Part shown: positions 25,553 to 37,673 of the stretch, piece after piece
How the letters are laid out: each line of letters opens with the position of its first letter
How positions within the stretch are numbered: the stretch's first letter is position 1
Assembly (NCBI RefSeq): GCF_000151665.1
Contig: NW_013171827.1
Coordinates: 641,066 to 705,065, forward strand
Source of the DNA: Blastocystis hominis
Taxonomy: Eukaryota; Sar; Bigyra; Opalinata; Blastocystidae
Reading direction: 5' to 3'
DNA length: 64,000 nt
Program-made: the position numbers and the translations under genes
Notes under the pieces: model-generated
What the model was told of the DNA's origin: nothing
The model's database searches: none
The model's input: the letters and a program-made list of their open reading frames with translations, nothing else

Positions 25553-26965
25553 AGTAGAATGTGAATGGCACCGACTACGCGGAAAACTTTGGCTGCCTTT
25601 AACGGCCGATTTCGGCCGAAATTGCCGATTTTGACAAAACTAACATTTCGCGGAGTTTACTCCAGCCAAGGATAACCAAGACTGACCGAGGCTGACCGAG
25701 GCTAACTATACTACTCCCAAGGAATGATGACTAGCTCATTATACCATAGAGGATAAATATATGTACTACTCCATACTCATCCAAGGCTCACCGGGGAATG
25801 GCTAAGTGTTTCCTGGATCAACCCGTACAAGTATCGGAATCCCTACATCACTTCCATGACTGTCCTGTTCACACCCAATCAAGTCATGTTCAACAATGTG
25901 GATTCTACCAATGTGGTCACGAACTTGAATGACGAAGAGCTAACGATTCCTCCTGGATACTACACGATCGGTCAAATCATTGCCATCCTCAACACCATGA
26001 CCGATACTACGTTCTCGATATCTATGATGGCTTCGAGTTATGGATGTATTTATATCCAGTATCCACACACCATCGATTTCACCAATGCTCCGGATATTCG
26101 AGAAATCCTCGGTTTGGAAGGACAAATGGCCATTCTACCTGCTTCGTTCTATCGATCGAACGTGATTGATATCACGCGAAATCGCCAAGTGATCCAGATC
26201 TACTCGTCCCTCGTACGTTCCTCCGATCTGAAGATTGCCAACCAGAACAACAACCTGCTCACCACAATGATCATCGACGATCCCAAGATTCATTATCTCC
26301 GCACCGTGGAAGACATCTGCATTCCCATGATAACCCGATTCGACCGATTGATGTTCCTGTTCCGCGATATGGATGGTAATATCATGCGATTAAACGGCGA
26401 ATTCGAACTCCAGTTGACGATAGAAGATGTGTTTGATCAAGTGCCTTCCTCAATTCTACCGATGAACCAGTTCAGTATGATGAAAGTGTTCGGTAATACT
26501 ACGAAGAAGGAAGTGAAGCTGGACAATCCTCTATCATTCGATCAGTGTTACATCTCGTCCGTGTCACTCTATACCGATTTCGTGTTACACAACGTACCAA
26601 CCGATCAAGTGATATTAATCGATGCGGGGACATACCCACACGAGGTGTTAATACCCAGAGGAGCCTACGACATCACGAATGGCATGAGTGTGATCCGAGT
26701 GTACAGTAGTATCAATGCTCAAACATTCGGTCTGAAGAGTCCGCTGATCGATAACCTGATTCATGTATCGATGGGACTGAACAACATGATCACCTGGGAC
26801 AACCTATCGATCGATGTGATTGAACAATCGAACTTGGATTCCATTGATTGGGTACTGACAGATGCGAATGACCGTCCGATCTCATTGAATTCGAATGTGT
26901 ACATCTCATTCATGATATCTTGTAAGTACAACTTCAGTAAGGTATTCAAGAAGATAGATAGATAG
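25553..26965 (+). mobile_element. Polinton relic (terminus plus one chimeric gene)
   Basis: The left terminus reads AGTAGAATGTGAATGG and then a TIR-like stretch (CGACTACGCGGAAAACTTTGGC region, to about 25770). This matches the right end of the 37-45-kb relic (about 44660-44942, inverted) rather than the 754 element. It is followed by a recombinant virion gene. No second terminus is seen; similarity ends at a GATA microsatellite near 26950. Confidence 0.75.
25774..26965 (+). pseudogene. recombinant of the 1006- and 231-residue virion genes
   Basis: From 25856 the frame is open for 369 residues. Residues 1 to about 275 match the N-terminus of the 1006-residue protein (to RGAYDI). The rest matches the C-terminus of the 231-residue protein (DITNGMSVIRVYSS onwards, nearly identical). 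The join is at the shared AYDI/PYDI motif, consistent with recombination between paralogous domains that deleted about 3 kb. The original start (MYYSILIQGSP at 25774) is separated by a frameshift and stop. Confidence 0.85.
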
Positions 26966-26989
26966 ATAGATATCAATGTCTATCTTCTA

Positions 26990-28465
26990 TATATATACAT
27001 ATATCTATATATCTGAAAAGTAATAGTTTGATTGTTGCCTCCAACAAATAATCAGCCAGATATGTCTCACAGCTTGATATTGGCCAACTGCTCATTCCCA
27101 TAGAGTCCATTCTTATGGATTTCAGCTTTATCATCAACAATACTGATATCACTATTAGTGAGTAATTCTATTCATCCTAATGAGTTGGGAACCAAAGCAT
27201 TTCACTTTCATCAACCAACTCAAACAGCAAGTATTATGTATACTATTGTTATTCATGCTCGTAATAGAACAACATTGTGAATCACTTTGTATCCCTATTG
27301 AAGTGGTGTACAATTCGATCCTTCATTTAAATAGGAGATATTCTGCATTATTTGGCAGGTGGGGGATACTATATGGGTTAGAATAAGGGATAGTATTCTC
27401 TGGCAATATAACAATCTCTGGTAGGTTCAGAGTGCATCAAAACGACAAAAACTGCACACCAACTATCCAAAAACCTAGAAACAGTGGAATATGAATATAT
27501 CTCTATTTGTTCGTATAAAATATATTATGTATTCTACCTTATTTTGCTCAGTTCTTCAACGACACACCCACCTTTCTCACAAACTCTACTATTCGATTCT
27601 ACTATACACATATCACATATTATTACTATAGATGATAACCCAAAAACTGCTTATCGCTAGCTTTTCCATTTTCATTCCTATCATCATCTTCTACATACCC
27701 TATTTCTTTCTATCCCATCTAGATAAAATTCCAAATGAATAGAACGAAAAACAAAACACTTCCACTGGAAACAACACTCTTCGATCTATTCATTCCACAA
27801 TATCCCATTTCCGCTCATCTCCTTCCACTTCACAGTAAAAACAACTCCCTCCCTATTCGAAATCTATTCTTCCACTCATACCCAATTTCAACACTATTTT
27901 CACAATTGCATATTTCCTGTGTATTTTTGAAATCATTTGTTTTACAATAAAAGCTATTAGCTTCGTCTTACTGGGTTTGAATGTATTCAAAATTTGGAAT
28001 TGGACTTGTATGTCCTGTCTTTTGTTTTGTTTTGTTTTCGGACTTCTATGTGTTTTTGTGTGTTGTGTTGTGGGAGTGTAATTATTGTAGCTGGGATGGG
28101 TTCTGTCGTCAAGTTGGTGTGTTTGAAGAAGCTAGTGTAGTCTGCGCTATCGTTACTTTGACTAAACTGTGTGTGTGAGATATGCATCGTGAACGCATTC
28201 AATACCATAATGGCGGTGGACCCTGGTTCCATTTTTGCTGTGTGGAGTGTGTTCCGAGTGAGGAATTTCTGTACTTCAAACTGTGCAACGTGGCGAACCC
28301 ATTCATGGCATGTGTGACCGCGGATACATGGAGATAACTTGCAACGTGGGAGGTATCTGGTACAGGCACGACGTTCTTGCCTAGGATATCTGTTCTGTTT
28401 CTCGTATTTTCATTTTCATATTTTGAGGTGGTAGAGTGTGATAGAGAGAACGGATTTGCGATGAG
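26990..28465. other. AT-rich spacer, no gene supported
   Basis: AT-rich, with GATA and TATATC microsatellite at the left and only short frames. The frame at 27735-27950 is low complexity and not supported. Confidence 0.5.
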
Positions 28466-28469
28466 TGAA

Positions 28470-30930
28470 AGGGCAAACAATGGGAGCAAGACCTGTAGGT
28501 TTGTAGAAGCGGAGCGTGTATGGAATTTGGGAGAATGGGACAAGAAGGCGGAGTATGCGAACTGCTGTGGGTACGGTCCTCGCCTCTGATTGATGGGAGC
28601 CGAGTGAACTGGAATGGCCAGTGGGAGCAGGCGAGTTCCAAGACGGTGCAGTTCTGCATTTGTGGGTCTGTGGAGCATGGGAAGGTGGAGGTGTGCGTGG
28701 TGCGGGCGTGTGGGAAGTAGTTGGAATGGAAGAGAGGTGAGGTGCGTGGCGGTGGTGTGCCCCGCGGACGAAGCGGGGGGGTAGCCAGAAGGGCACTTGG
28801 GGCAAGTGTTGGATACGAAGTGCGATGTGGACTAGTGGGGCATGATCACGGATGGGTGCAACGCCTATCAGCAGTGGGAATCGATCGATCGATCGATAGG
28901 GGACGGGCTCCTGCCAGCCCATCCTGCCGATGCTGCGCTGCGCTGCGCTGCGTGGCGGGCGATGGGGCGAGGGACGTGGCGCTGTGGACGATGGGAGATG
29001 GGAAGCAATCCACGATGTACTGCACGAGCAATGTGGGCGTGGGCGAGGTGATGAACGACCCATTCGAGCCCATGAACATCCACATCGTGTTTGAATTGGC
29101 TGAGGCCACGTTCTCCTATCCCACCACCGCGATCTCCATCTCCGACTACACCATTGGGTTCACCTTCGCCTTCGATGGCTCCTTCCCGCGGTTCTGCGAA
29201 GGCACGCACGCTCTACATCAATGCCAACAGGTTGGTGTCCCGAAACGGCCTCCCCTTCCCCGCGGAAACCCTCATCGCGACCTTCTCGACCCGCGCCGGC
29301 GTTCGGTTGGCGTTCGGTTGTGGCCTGCTCGGATTGTGGAGAGCGCGATTGGTATGAGGGAAGTGGAGTAGGCGCAGCGCAGCGCAGCGTGTGTGTGCAG
29401 ATGGAGGTTCCCTGGAGCCGTGGCATCTCCGATGAAGCCCCGATGGATGGCCTTGATGGGCAGCAATGTGCAGAGCCAGTTCTTCGAGACGCGCTCCGTG
29501 TTGGTGGCGGGCGCCATTGTGAACAGCGTGATGGCCATCAGCTGGCGTGTCCGCAAGGGCGCCTCCTGGTCCGCCTTCGCGTCCTTCTCCGTCTACCGCC
29601 CCGTCGTGCTGCTGCCTCCCTGCCTCCCTCCCTGCCTCCGCGCCCGTCGTGCTGCTGCCGCCTTCGAAGCCACGCAGGTGCGCTGGGTCTGGTGGTGGTG
29701 CGAGCTCTTCGTGCAGGCCTTGGTTGGCTCCCACTCCCAGCTCTTCGCCGCCGACGCGCTCCTCCAAGAGGGCGACGTCCAGCAACCCGAGCTCTCTCTC
29801 TCTCTCTCGATGCGTGCGTGGCCTACTGGGTGCGCGTGGCGCTGTGCTCCGCCGCGTGCTCCATCCTCTCCGAGGCCTCCTCTCCCATCACCCTCGCCGC
29901 GTATGTCGTCGCGCCCGGCGCGGTGCAGAACCTCGAGGTGGCCGCGCTCTCCTCGACCTCGCTGCGCGTGCAGTGGGCAGAGCCGGCGGAGCTGGGCGGC
30001 GCCAGCATTCGGTACTACGTGGTGCGACGCTCGTGGATGGCGTCGATGGCCGTGATCCAGAGCGAGAGCGAGAGCGAGAGCGAGAGCGAGAGCGAGGTCG
30101 CCAGCACGAACTGCTTCCTGGACCTGCAGAGCGTGCAGAGCGTGCAGAGCGTGCAGAGCGTGCAGAGCGTGCAGAGCGTGCAGAGCGTGCAGAGCGTGCA
30201 GCACGCGCCCATCTATCTGAGCGTGGCCGCGTTCAACGGGTATCTCTCCCGCCAAGAGAAGATCCCCGCGGTTCTGTATGCGGTGTGTGTGGAATCAGGC
30301 GGAGGGCATTGAGTGGGACTGTGCGATGGCGATTACCGGATCCTTCCATGATCTCTGCACCGCCACGTGCGAGCTTCGCGCTCCCGCCACTTCCTCCTTC
30401 CGCCGAACCGTCTGGTTCCCCGCGGGACGCGATGTGTGGGACGTGTTGGAGGGTGGGATCCCCGCGACTTCCTACACGCTGGAGTGCGTCCCGAGCGAAG
30501 TGGGCAGTGCCGAGTGGATGGGCAGGCAATTCGGAGTGTCCACGATGGCCACGTCGGAATTCGTTGGGTGTTGGTGGTGGACGGCGAGCCAACCTCCTCG
30601 CTCACCGGTTCGCTCTGGGTGTGGGTGTGGGTGTGGGTGTGAGTGAGCAGGAATCTGGTGGGCGATGGGGTGGGGTCCGTGGCTCCCTACGAAGGTGTGC
30701 AGAGTCGACCGGGCTCTCTGGATCTCTTCCTGTCCAACTGGGCGCAGAACGCCACCGTGGTCTCCGTCACACAGCCCCTCCGCCTCCGCCTCCGCCTCCG
30801 CCTCCGCTTCCGCTTCGCCTACGACGTGACCGGCGCGCTCATCCGCGCCCACCTCGTCGATCACGCCTGGTGCGCCGTGGGTCGCGATGTTTCCACGTTT
30901 CCACGATCCAGACCGATTTGGCAGTTGCTG
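28470..30930 (+). pseudogene. GC-rich, frameshifted remnant of a fibronectin-III protein
   Basis: A GC-rich island in AT-rich surroundings. The clearest domain is a fibronectin type III repeat around 29900-30030 (PGAVQNLEVAALSSTSLRVQ, then WAEPAELGGASIRYYVV), preceded by the closing strands of another (VAYWVRVALCSAACSILSEA). Upstream plausible protein switches between frames: 29045-29195, then 29190-29290, then 29393-29590, then 29690-29800. Frame changes fall at or near simple repeats such as (CT)n at 29790, (CTGCCTCC)n, (GAGAGC)n and (CAGAGCGTG)n. It was probably a large surface or secreted protein, now broken. Long frames in other registers here are composition artefacts. Confidence 0.6.
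30060..30200 (+). repeat. GAGAGC and CAGAGCGTG tandem repeats in the FN3 remnant
   Basis: About six GAGAGC units (30060-30095) and nine CAGAGCGTG units (about 30126-30200), in frame as Ser-Glu and Gln-Ser-Val runs. Further (CTCCGC)n lies near 30777-30815, (GTGTGG)n near 30618-30640 and (GGAT)n near 30975-31002. Confidence 0.9.
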
Positions 30931-31039
30931 AGAGAAAGAAAGAGAGAAATGGTTGCGGTGTTTGGTTTGGAAGATGGATGGATGGATGGATGGATGGATG
31001 GAATTGTAGAGATGTGGAATGGTTGAAGCGTTGTAGGAT

Positions 31040-31929
31040 TTGAATGAAAATCGAAAATGTGTTTAGGAAGGAAGGAAAATGTAGATTTAGAGTGTGTAGG
31101 GTGTTGGAATGATTTAGAAACATGAACAGAATAATCCAGAACGAGGAACCAAACGACTCTAGTTGATAGGAATAATAATAATAATAGAGTGCTGTGAGTT
31201 GATAGTTGAAACAAAGATAGATAGAAAGAAAGATAGAAAGTGTATTTAGAGTTAGTTGGTTGGTATAGGATAAGGAAATGATAGAAAATGGAGTGAATGG
31301 TTAACGATGTGCGAAGATAGGTTCTTTGTGTGAAAATCACTGGATCAATACCAATTTCCATTCCATTCCATTCGATTTGATTTGATTTACTAGTTTTACT
31401 AGTTTGAATTGCTTTCAAACCCAACCATTCCCAAGTCAAAATGATTTGGCTAGAATCATGGATGGATAGATTGGATTATCGAAATGATGATAATAATAAT
31501 AATAATGATAATATAGACTATTTAGACAAAGTGGAGTGAGCAACCAAATCCTTGCTTCATAACACGATTTCACTATGATATCATAAATATACAACCTATA
31601 CAGACATAGTAGACAACAAAATGGACTTTTCCATTCTGAGTGTTTCCAAACAATCCTGATATTATAATTATAAATATCTATACCTCCGAACTATTTCAAC
31701 CACAAAAATGTGAACAAAATGATGCGAAACACAAGTGAGTACTTCACTTGGAAATCTTGGATCCAATGTGTATATGGTAGCACTCTATCATAATTTTTAA
31801 ATATGAAGAATACTTAGGTGTAAGGAAATAAACTGATCTCTCTGTTTTCTTCATAAATTCTTTATATTTGGCTACAAATTACGGATTCAAAGAGTAGAGG
31901 CTAAGGATATGTGATTATAAATAGGTAGA
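31040..31929. other. AT-rich spacer, no gene seen
   Basis: AT-rich with AATAAT and TGATTTGATT microsatellite tracts. No supported coding or RNA feature. Confidence 0.55.
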
Positions 31930-32652
31930 ATGCAAGAACTTAAGGGAAGCGAATTTCTCCTGGATGGTTACATAACGCTTGGTGAAGCAAAGAAAATCAC
32001 TATTGGAGGCTGCAAGTATAGCCTCCAATGTTATCAAGGCGATCACGAGGATGAATACACGTTGACGAGAGCTGGTAAGGTTTGCCTATTCCAAAATGGC
32101 ATACTAAAAATGTGTTACGAGGTGGATGCAGACGAGAGCGAAATCGGCGACTTTACCCGATTTGAAAAAGGATGTGTCGCTTTTGTGCAATCTTTCGACG
32201 ATATCTGGGACAAAAAGAATTTTCATCGTATAATAAACCATGTCCGAGGCGAGCGAATGGAAATCTATTCGCATGCGAGTGATCACCTGATATATCACGG
32301 TGAATTCAATGAGAAGCGAGAGAGAGAAGGATGGGGCATCGCGTATGACGAAAAAACGGGTGCCATGCTGCTCGAGGGGATGTAGAAGGGAAACAAGCTG
32401 GTGGAGATCATCCGCAAGATCGAAGGAAGCATTATGATCGAGTTCAAGCGAAACGGGAATAACACAACCGCTTCGAATCGAATTCCCCTCTATGTGGGTG
32501 AATTCGTTTATGATGAATCGAAAGAATCGTTTCTTCGAAATGGTCGAGGATACTGGATCGATGAAGAAACTCGGATTGCTACTCGCGAAGTGGAATGGAA
32601 AGATGAAGTGGAAGTGAGTGGAAGAGATCTGTATGATGGATGGCATATTCAT
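31930..32652 (+). pseudogene. MORN-like protein with one in-frame stop
   Basis: A single frame of about 240 codons broken only by TAG at 32383-32385, where the flanking residues (LLEGM, stop, KGNKLVE) suggest a former Trp. It contains MORN-like strands such as LIYHGEFNEKREREGWGIAYD and YVGEFVYDESKESFLRNGRG. It resembles the N-terminal part of the next gene in type. Alternatives are a recent pseudogene, a sequencing error or readthrough. Confidence 0.65.
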
Positions 32653-32867
32653 TCATTCATTCACTCAATATTACTTGTTTATTTAATACTATTGCTATGT
32701 TAATCACATTGCATTTCACATTGTTTTGTTGATCAAATAGAAAGCAAGGTTTTCATTCATAGGATTCATGGATTCCATCCATTATCATATTATTCAATCG
32801 ATTGTTTTGTTTAATGATACTATGATTCCTATTCACCATTTCAATCTATGAACCACATTCCTTTCTC

Positions 32868-33335
32868 TGCAATATCATTCTTTGTACTCAATATGGATGG
32901 TCATTGTGACAGAAGAGAATCGAAGTATCAACAGAGAATCAATACAATAAACCACTTGTCAAATAGAAATGATGGATTTTGCATTCTACATACTACTGCC
33001 ATACTCTCTATTACGAATCAAACCATTCCAACAGTATTCACTATTGTGAGTTCGATTGTTGCAAAACAAGATTAACTACCACATAATTGATATGTTTTGA
33101 AGGAACAGAGTTACGGCCAACACTTATACATTAGACTTAATAGAACAGCCATTCTGACATGAGAGAATAAAGGTGATGAAAATGCGTAATAATTTACAAT
33201 TATAGCTATAAGTATCTGAAAATAACACAAAAATACATGAATAGATGGAAATGCACCGAAATAAAGAAAAATAGAAATGGGTGGAGAAAATGAGATTTTA
33301 TCTTATGTATTCTAGTTTGTAACACACCAGCATAT
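32868..33335 (+). repeat. host repeat, copy 2
   Basis: Matches 23126-23577 with high identity and continues beyond it. No Polinton terminus lies beside this copy, so it serves as an unoccupied reference for the junction at 23125/23126. Confidence 0.85.
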
Positions 33336-33436
33336 CAAAGACATGCCAAATAATCCATGACGTGTGTTCTATCGAGAAATAATGAAACAGATCTTGTTTC
33401 CAAAAAATCCGTTTTACCATATTTCTTTTCATTTCC

Positions 33437-34990
33437 ATGCAGAACGTTGCTGATTTTGTCTATTCTGCTATTAGTAACTATCAGATTGATAGTTTCATGA
33501 TTCAAAATGTGCAGGGATGCTTGGGTAAAAAATGGAAACCTAATGACTGGATTTCACTCATATTGAGTAATAGACAATGTGTAGTATTGCAATTCGATAA
33601 TGGAATATTCATGAATCAAGGATTTGTACTCAATGAGCAGAAAGTGTTGAAAGTGTTTGGAAATCATCAAATTGGTGCTATTTCATATAATGATGGAGTA
33701 ATAGTAAAAGGAATCGTGGATTTGGATCATGGAAGTCGATTTGAAGGATTGATATTGACAGAAAACAAGTTTGGAATTCCATTTGGATATGGTGAAATGT
33801 ATGATGATGATGGAATATTGGTGTACAAGGGCATAATGATCAATTGGAAACGATTTGGATATGGAACGAGCTATCATGATAATGGTTTGATAGAATATGA
33901 AGGATATTGGTGTGATGATAATCGATTTGGAAGAGGAAAAGTGTATGATCGAAAAGGTATATTAGTGAATGAATGTGAATGGTATAATGGTATTGAATGT
34001 GATATTGAATATGAAGGAGATGGAAGCAAGCCAATGAATATGGGAATGAAACATTTGAAACTGAGTGACAATTGTGTATTGGTTGATTGGGATGTTTCAT
34101 TGTTGTATAATTTGGAATCAATCGAAATCGGCGATGAATGTTTTGGATCAGTGCAAACATTCAAAATCGATGGATTGAATCGATTGAAAACTATCAAAAT
34201 CGGAAACAAGTCATTTACTCAAGTGAAAAGCACTGACGAGTGGGAATTCAATAAGGTCAACAATAAATCGAAATCATTCCGCATACTGAATTGTGAATCA
34301 TTGGAATCCATTCAAATTGATCAATACAGTTTCAGTGATTTTGGAGGCGACTTTGAATTGAAGAATCTGCCACAATTACAATCCATTCAAATTGGGACAT
34401 TAGGAAAATGGTCATACAATTTCTGGTGTAGTTCATTTGTGATTCGAGGTATTGATATGATATTGTATATTTGAATGATGCATAGATCTTCCAAATCTAC
34501 AATCCATTAAAATAGGTAATTGGGCATTTTGTAATTCCTTATCAACAATAATTGAAAGTATTGAATGAATTCGAATGAAATGATTGATGTAGATCTTCCA
34601 TCATTACAATCCATTCAACTCGGTTTTGAAGCACTTCTTGGAAGATATGAAGATGATTTTTGTTCATTGACACTTCGAAGTAATAATGAATTGATTGGTT
34701 ATGATTTGTTTTGTAGATCTTCCAAATCTAACATCAATAACTTCTGTGGGAGGTAGTTTCGAATATCCTCGTTCAGTGACACTGGAAAGTATTTCTGAAT
34801 ATTGACTATTGATAGTATTTAGATATTCCAAATCTTCAAAATGTCAAACTACCTCGTTCATTCCTGTATGTTCGATCGAAATCAATTTCGAGTATAGTTT
34901 GATTGATTGGATTTGATTCATAGATGTTTCTTCCATTCTCGCTGATCTTGTCAAAATCATACATTACTTTTATAATTTTGATTTGATTTG
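33437..34990 (+). CDS. MORN and LRR (BspA-like) protein, about six exons
   Basis: The first exon (33437 to about 34454) encodes MORN-like units (about residues 90-190: FGIPFGYGEMYDDDG, FGYGTSYHDNGLIEYEGYW, FGRGKVYDRKG) and then LRR strands (LKTIKIGNKSFTQVK, LESIQIDQYSFSDFGG, FELKNLPQLQSIQIGT). Five short introns follow (about 37, 35, 37, 34 and 32 nt), each phase 1, each ending just before ATCTTCCA or a variant. Joined exons read DLPNLQSIKIG, NLPSLQSIQLG, NLPNLTSITS and so on, so each exon is one LRR unit. The likely stop is near 34988. The function is unknown; such proteins are often surface or cytoskeleton-linked. Confidence 0.75.
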
Positions 34991-35175
34991 ATTTGTTCTT
35001 TGATTCGTCATTGTATAAGAACATTTCCATTGACTGATTGATTGATTGTTTGTTTCAAACCGATTCTTGATCACAATTCATGATTCTATAATTATCAAAA
35101 TATCAATCCTGCCTGATTATTATGATGTTCTTCTTTACCATTTTAACAATGATACTGAATTATGATTGTTGTTTT

Positions 35176-35229
<54 letters not shown>

Positions 35230-37234
35230 GCGTTAAACAGTTATTAAAGCATGAACAAGTGATTGAATGAATGATTGAATCGATGACATTATTGATACAG
35301 AATTACAGATCATTGGTTGTGATAAAGGTCTTTGTTGTTTTGTGAATCACTCCACGGAGAGAGAATCTTTCATTCATTCATTCATTCATTGATTCATTCA
35401 ATGATTTGTTGGTTGATTCAATCATTCAATCAGCCATCCAAACCAAAGTGAATCAAATATGATTATATGAATGAATATAGAATAGATTGTATGTATGTAT
35501 GAATGAATGAATGAATGAATGAATGAATGAATGAATGACATCCTTGTTACTGATTTACAGATAATTGGTTGTGAGTAGTGTCTTGAGATTGTCAATCATT
35601 TCTTAGATAAGATATTATTCATTCATTTGATCGTATAATCATTCAAATATCCCATTGCAATTCACATGATTGGTCCACTTTATACAGATTTAACGATATT
35701 TCCTTGTCAACAATCCATCATTCATTCTTATAATACAAAATATACATAATCACAGTATGGACTCAATTCAAATCGATGTTTGTAGGATTACTCACTCATT
35801 CATTCATTCATTTGTTTGTTTTCATTTCAGTGTTGAATTGCTGAAATCGTATCGAATCCAACTCCAATATCACAACCAATCACATTCCCATTCATTTCGA
35901 TTATCTCTCATTCACTCTTCATTATCATAATCACGTATTACATCAATAATAAATAACTAATACATATCATTGAATGGATTAAGATCTTAAGCAATGAATA
36001 CTATTTCTTCTTTTCTTTTCTTCTTTCTTTCATCTATTTATGGTACAAACCATCTCCATGCTATGCAATCTTTGTACATCCAACTCATATTCATTCAATA
36101 GATTGTGACCAATTACACAAATCATTCCAGTACTATTCTATTCACATATAGCATACAATCTGTGATAATATCTAGGAATCATTCAATTACAATCATTATA
36201 TACCAATCATTGTGCATTCCAACTAACAATATCGGAATTTACTACAAACTCCAATCAATCATCCATTCATGGATTGGTTATTCCAGTACTAAGTATCAAC
36301 AGTATTGTTCCTGTTACTCAGAATTAGTTATTTTATGAAAATGGATTTAACAGAATCAAACATTGTGTTAAAGCAATGAAATGACAGAATCGTGTTTGCC
36401 TGGATTTTGTTTGTTATGAAGCAAAACTATGCATGATCTATGTAATTCGTTTCAGGATGTACTAAAACAGATTCCTGTGACATATCATCATTTCAGCTAT
36501 TGTTCGTCATAATTTGTGAAAATCACTCCATTTCCATTGCTACTTCATACATATGTTATTTTTTACTATTCTATTACATTCTAGTATTGTTGTTGTTTTC
36601 ATTCATATTGGCCATATCTGGTTATTCCACACTTACCTATCTTATTTTCACAGTATTCTATTCCATGGAGTATACTAATAAGCCAAAATATACAATCAAT
36701 CACAAATACACATTATTCTATCTTCCCATACAGAATAATGATGATGATGATGATAACAAAACATCAACTATTCACAATCAATACTATTGAGAATAACTAT
36801 TGTGAAGACTCTTGTTTGTTAATACTGCTCATTCCTTCTCTCAGCTTAGAACACGAACTATCAACATTATTAGTTGTCACATTTAGAATGTGAATTCATA
36901 ATGGGCTTTGATACAATTCATATCACACAATATGTACCAAAATGAAACAATACACATTTGTTGTTATTCTATTGCAGATATTCATTGTCCAAGTATTGAT
37001 TCAAGTATCTCGAGACTATAGTATACAGATTAGTCATATATCAAAGGAAATACAACAATACTTGTGGTAAATGACTGATTCATCTATCCTATTTCTATTG
37101 ATGAGTTCATCCATATTTGATATATGTCACATAACAAAATGATCCGATTTTCACAATAACAAAAGCTCTTTCGATCAATAATAATATGATTTATCAACTT
37201 GTAGCTATCTTAAACTTCATTAATATGGAACAAT
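34991..37234. other. AT-rich spacer with microsatellites, no gene supported
   Basis: Tetranucleotide arrays include (ATCA)n at about 35173-35228 and (GAAT)n at about 35493-35538, plus shorter CATT tracts near 35370 and 35800. Small frames at 36105 and 36500 are hydrophobic by AT bias and have no other support. Confidence 0.6.
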
Positions 37235-37571
37235 AGTAGTAAGGGAATGGCACTATTTGTGTGAAACCTGGTGGCAGTTTTCTTTATATGCTATTTTGCA
37301 TCATTACCACAATTGCGATCCTTTGTCTATTGTTGTAATCGACCAACCGATTCTGAGTCCTCGACTATCGTTCCTAGGCTGTCTGGTCGACAATCATCGG
37401 TCAGGAACCAGGTTTCGCGCTTTCTTACTCCAATTCCTTTTTACTATCAACCTAGTGCTCGTTTCGATTGTTGTATTTGTTGCATCAGTTATACTTGGAT
37501 GCAAGAAAGCAGTAGACATACCTAGCTAATGTGAATTATTGCTATTTCTCTTGTATTTACATGTTTGTTTG

Positions 37572-37660
37572 CTTATTTGTAATGACCAAAAGTCAATATG
37601 TGTGTACATTGTTATCACAAATCCATCTATTGTTGTCTATGCAAGTCATAAGTGTCGTTG
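37572..37660 (-). pseudogene. polB: fragment of the polB 3' end
   Basis: Minus-strand similarity to the last roughly 25-30 codons of polB (compare 1125-1205: TGTTGTC..CAAG.TCCATCT.TTGTTGTC..TGCAAGTCAT). It sits at the wrong end of the relic, directly before the virion gene fragment, which shows a rearrangement that joined the two ends of an element. Confidence 0.7.
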
Positions 37661-37673
37661 GTAAAGAGAGAAC

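Noticed and set aside
30126-30200. CRISPR-like regular repeats
   Set aside because: Nine-bp direct tandem units without spacers; a coding microsatellite in a eukaryotic sequence.
29547-31043. A 498-residue open frame through the GC-rich island
   Set aside because: It is Pro/Arg/Ser low complexity produced by GC bias and simple repeats; the FN3 pattern lies in a different frame.
36105-36790. Two small hydrophobic frames as membrane proteins
   Set aside because: AT-rich sequence produces Ile/Tyr/Phe-rich frames by chance; no start context, splice partner or similarity.
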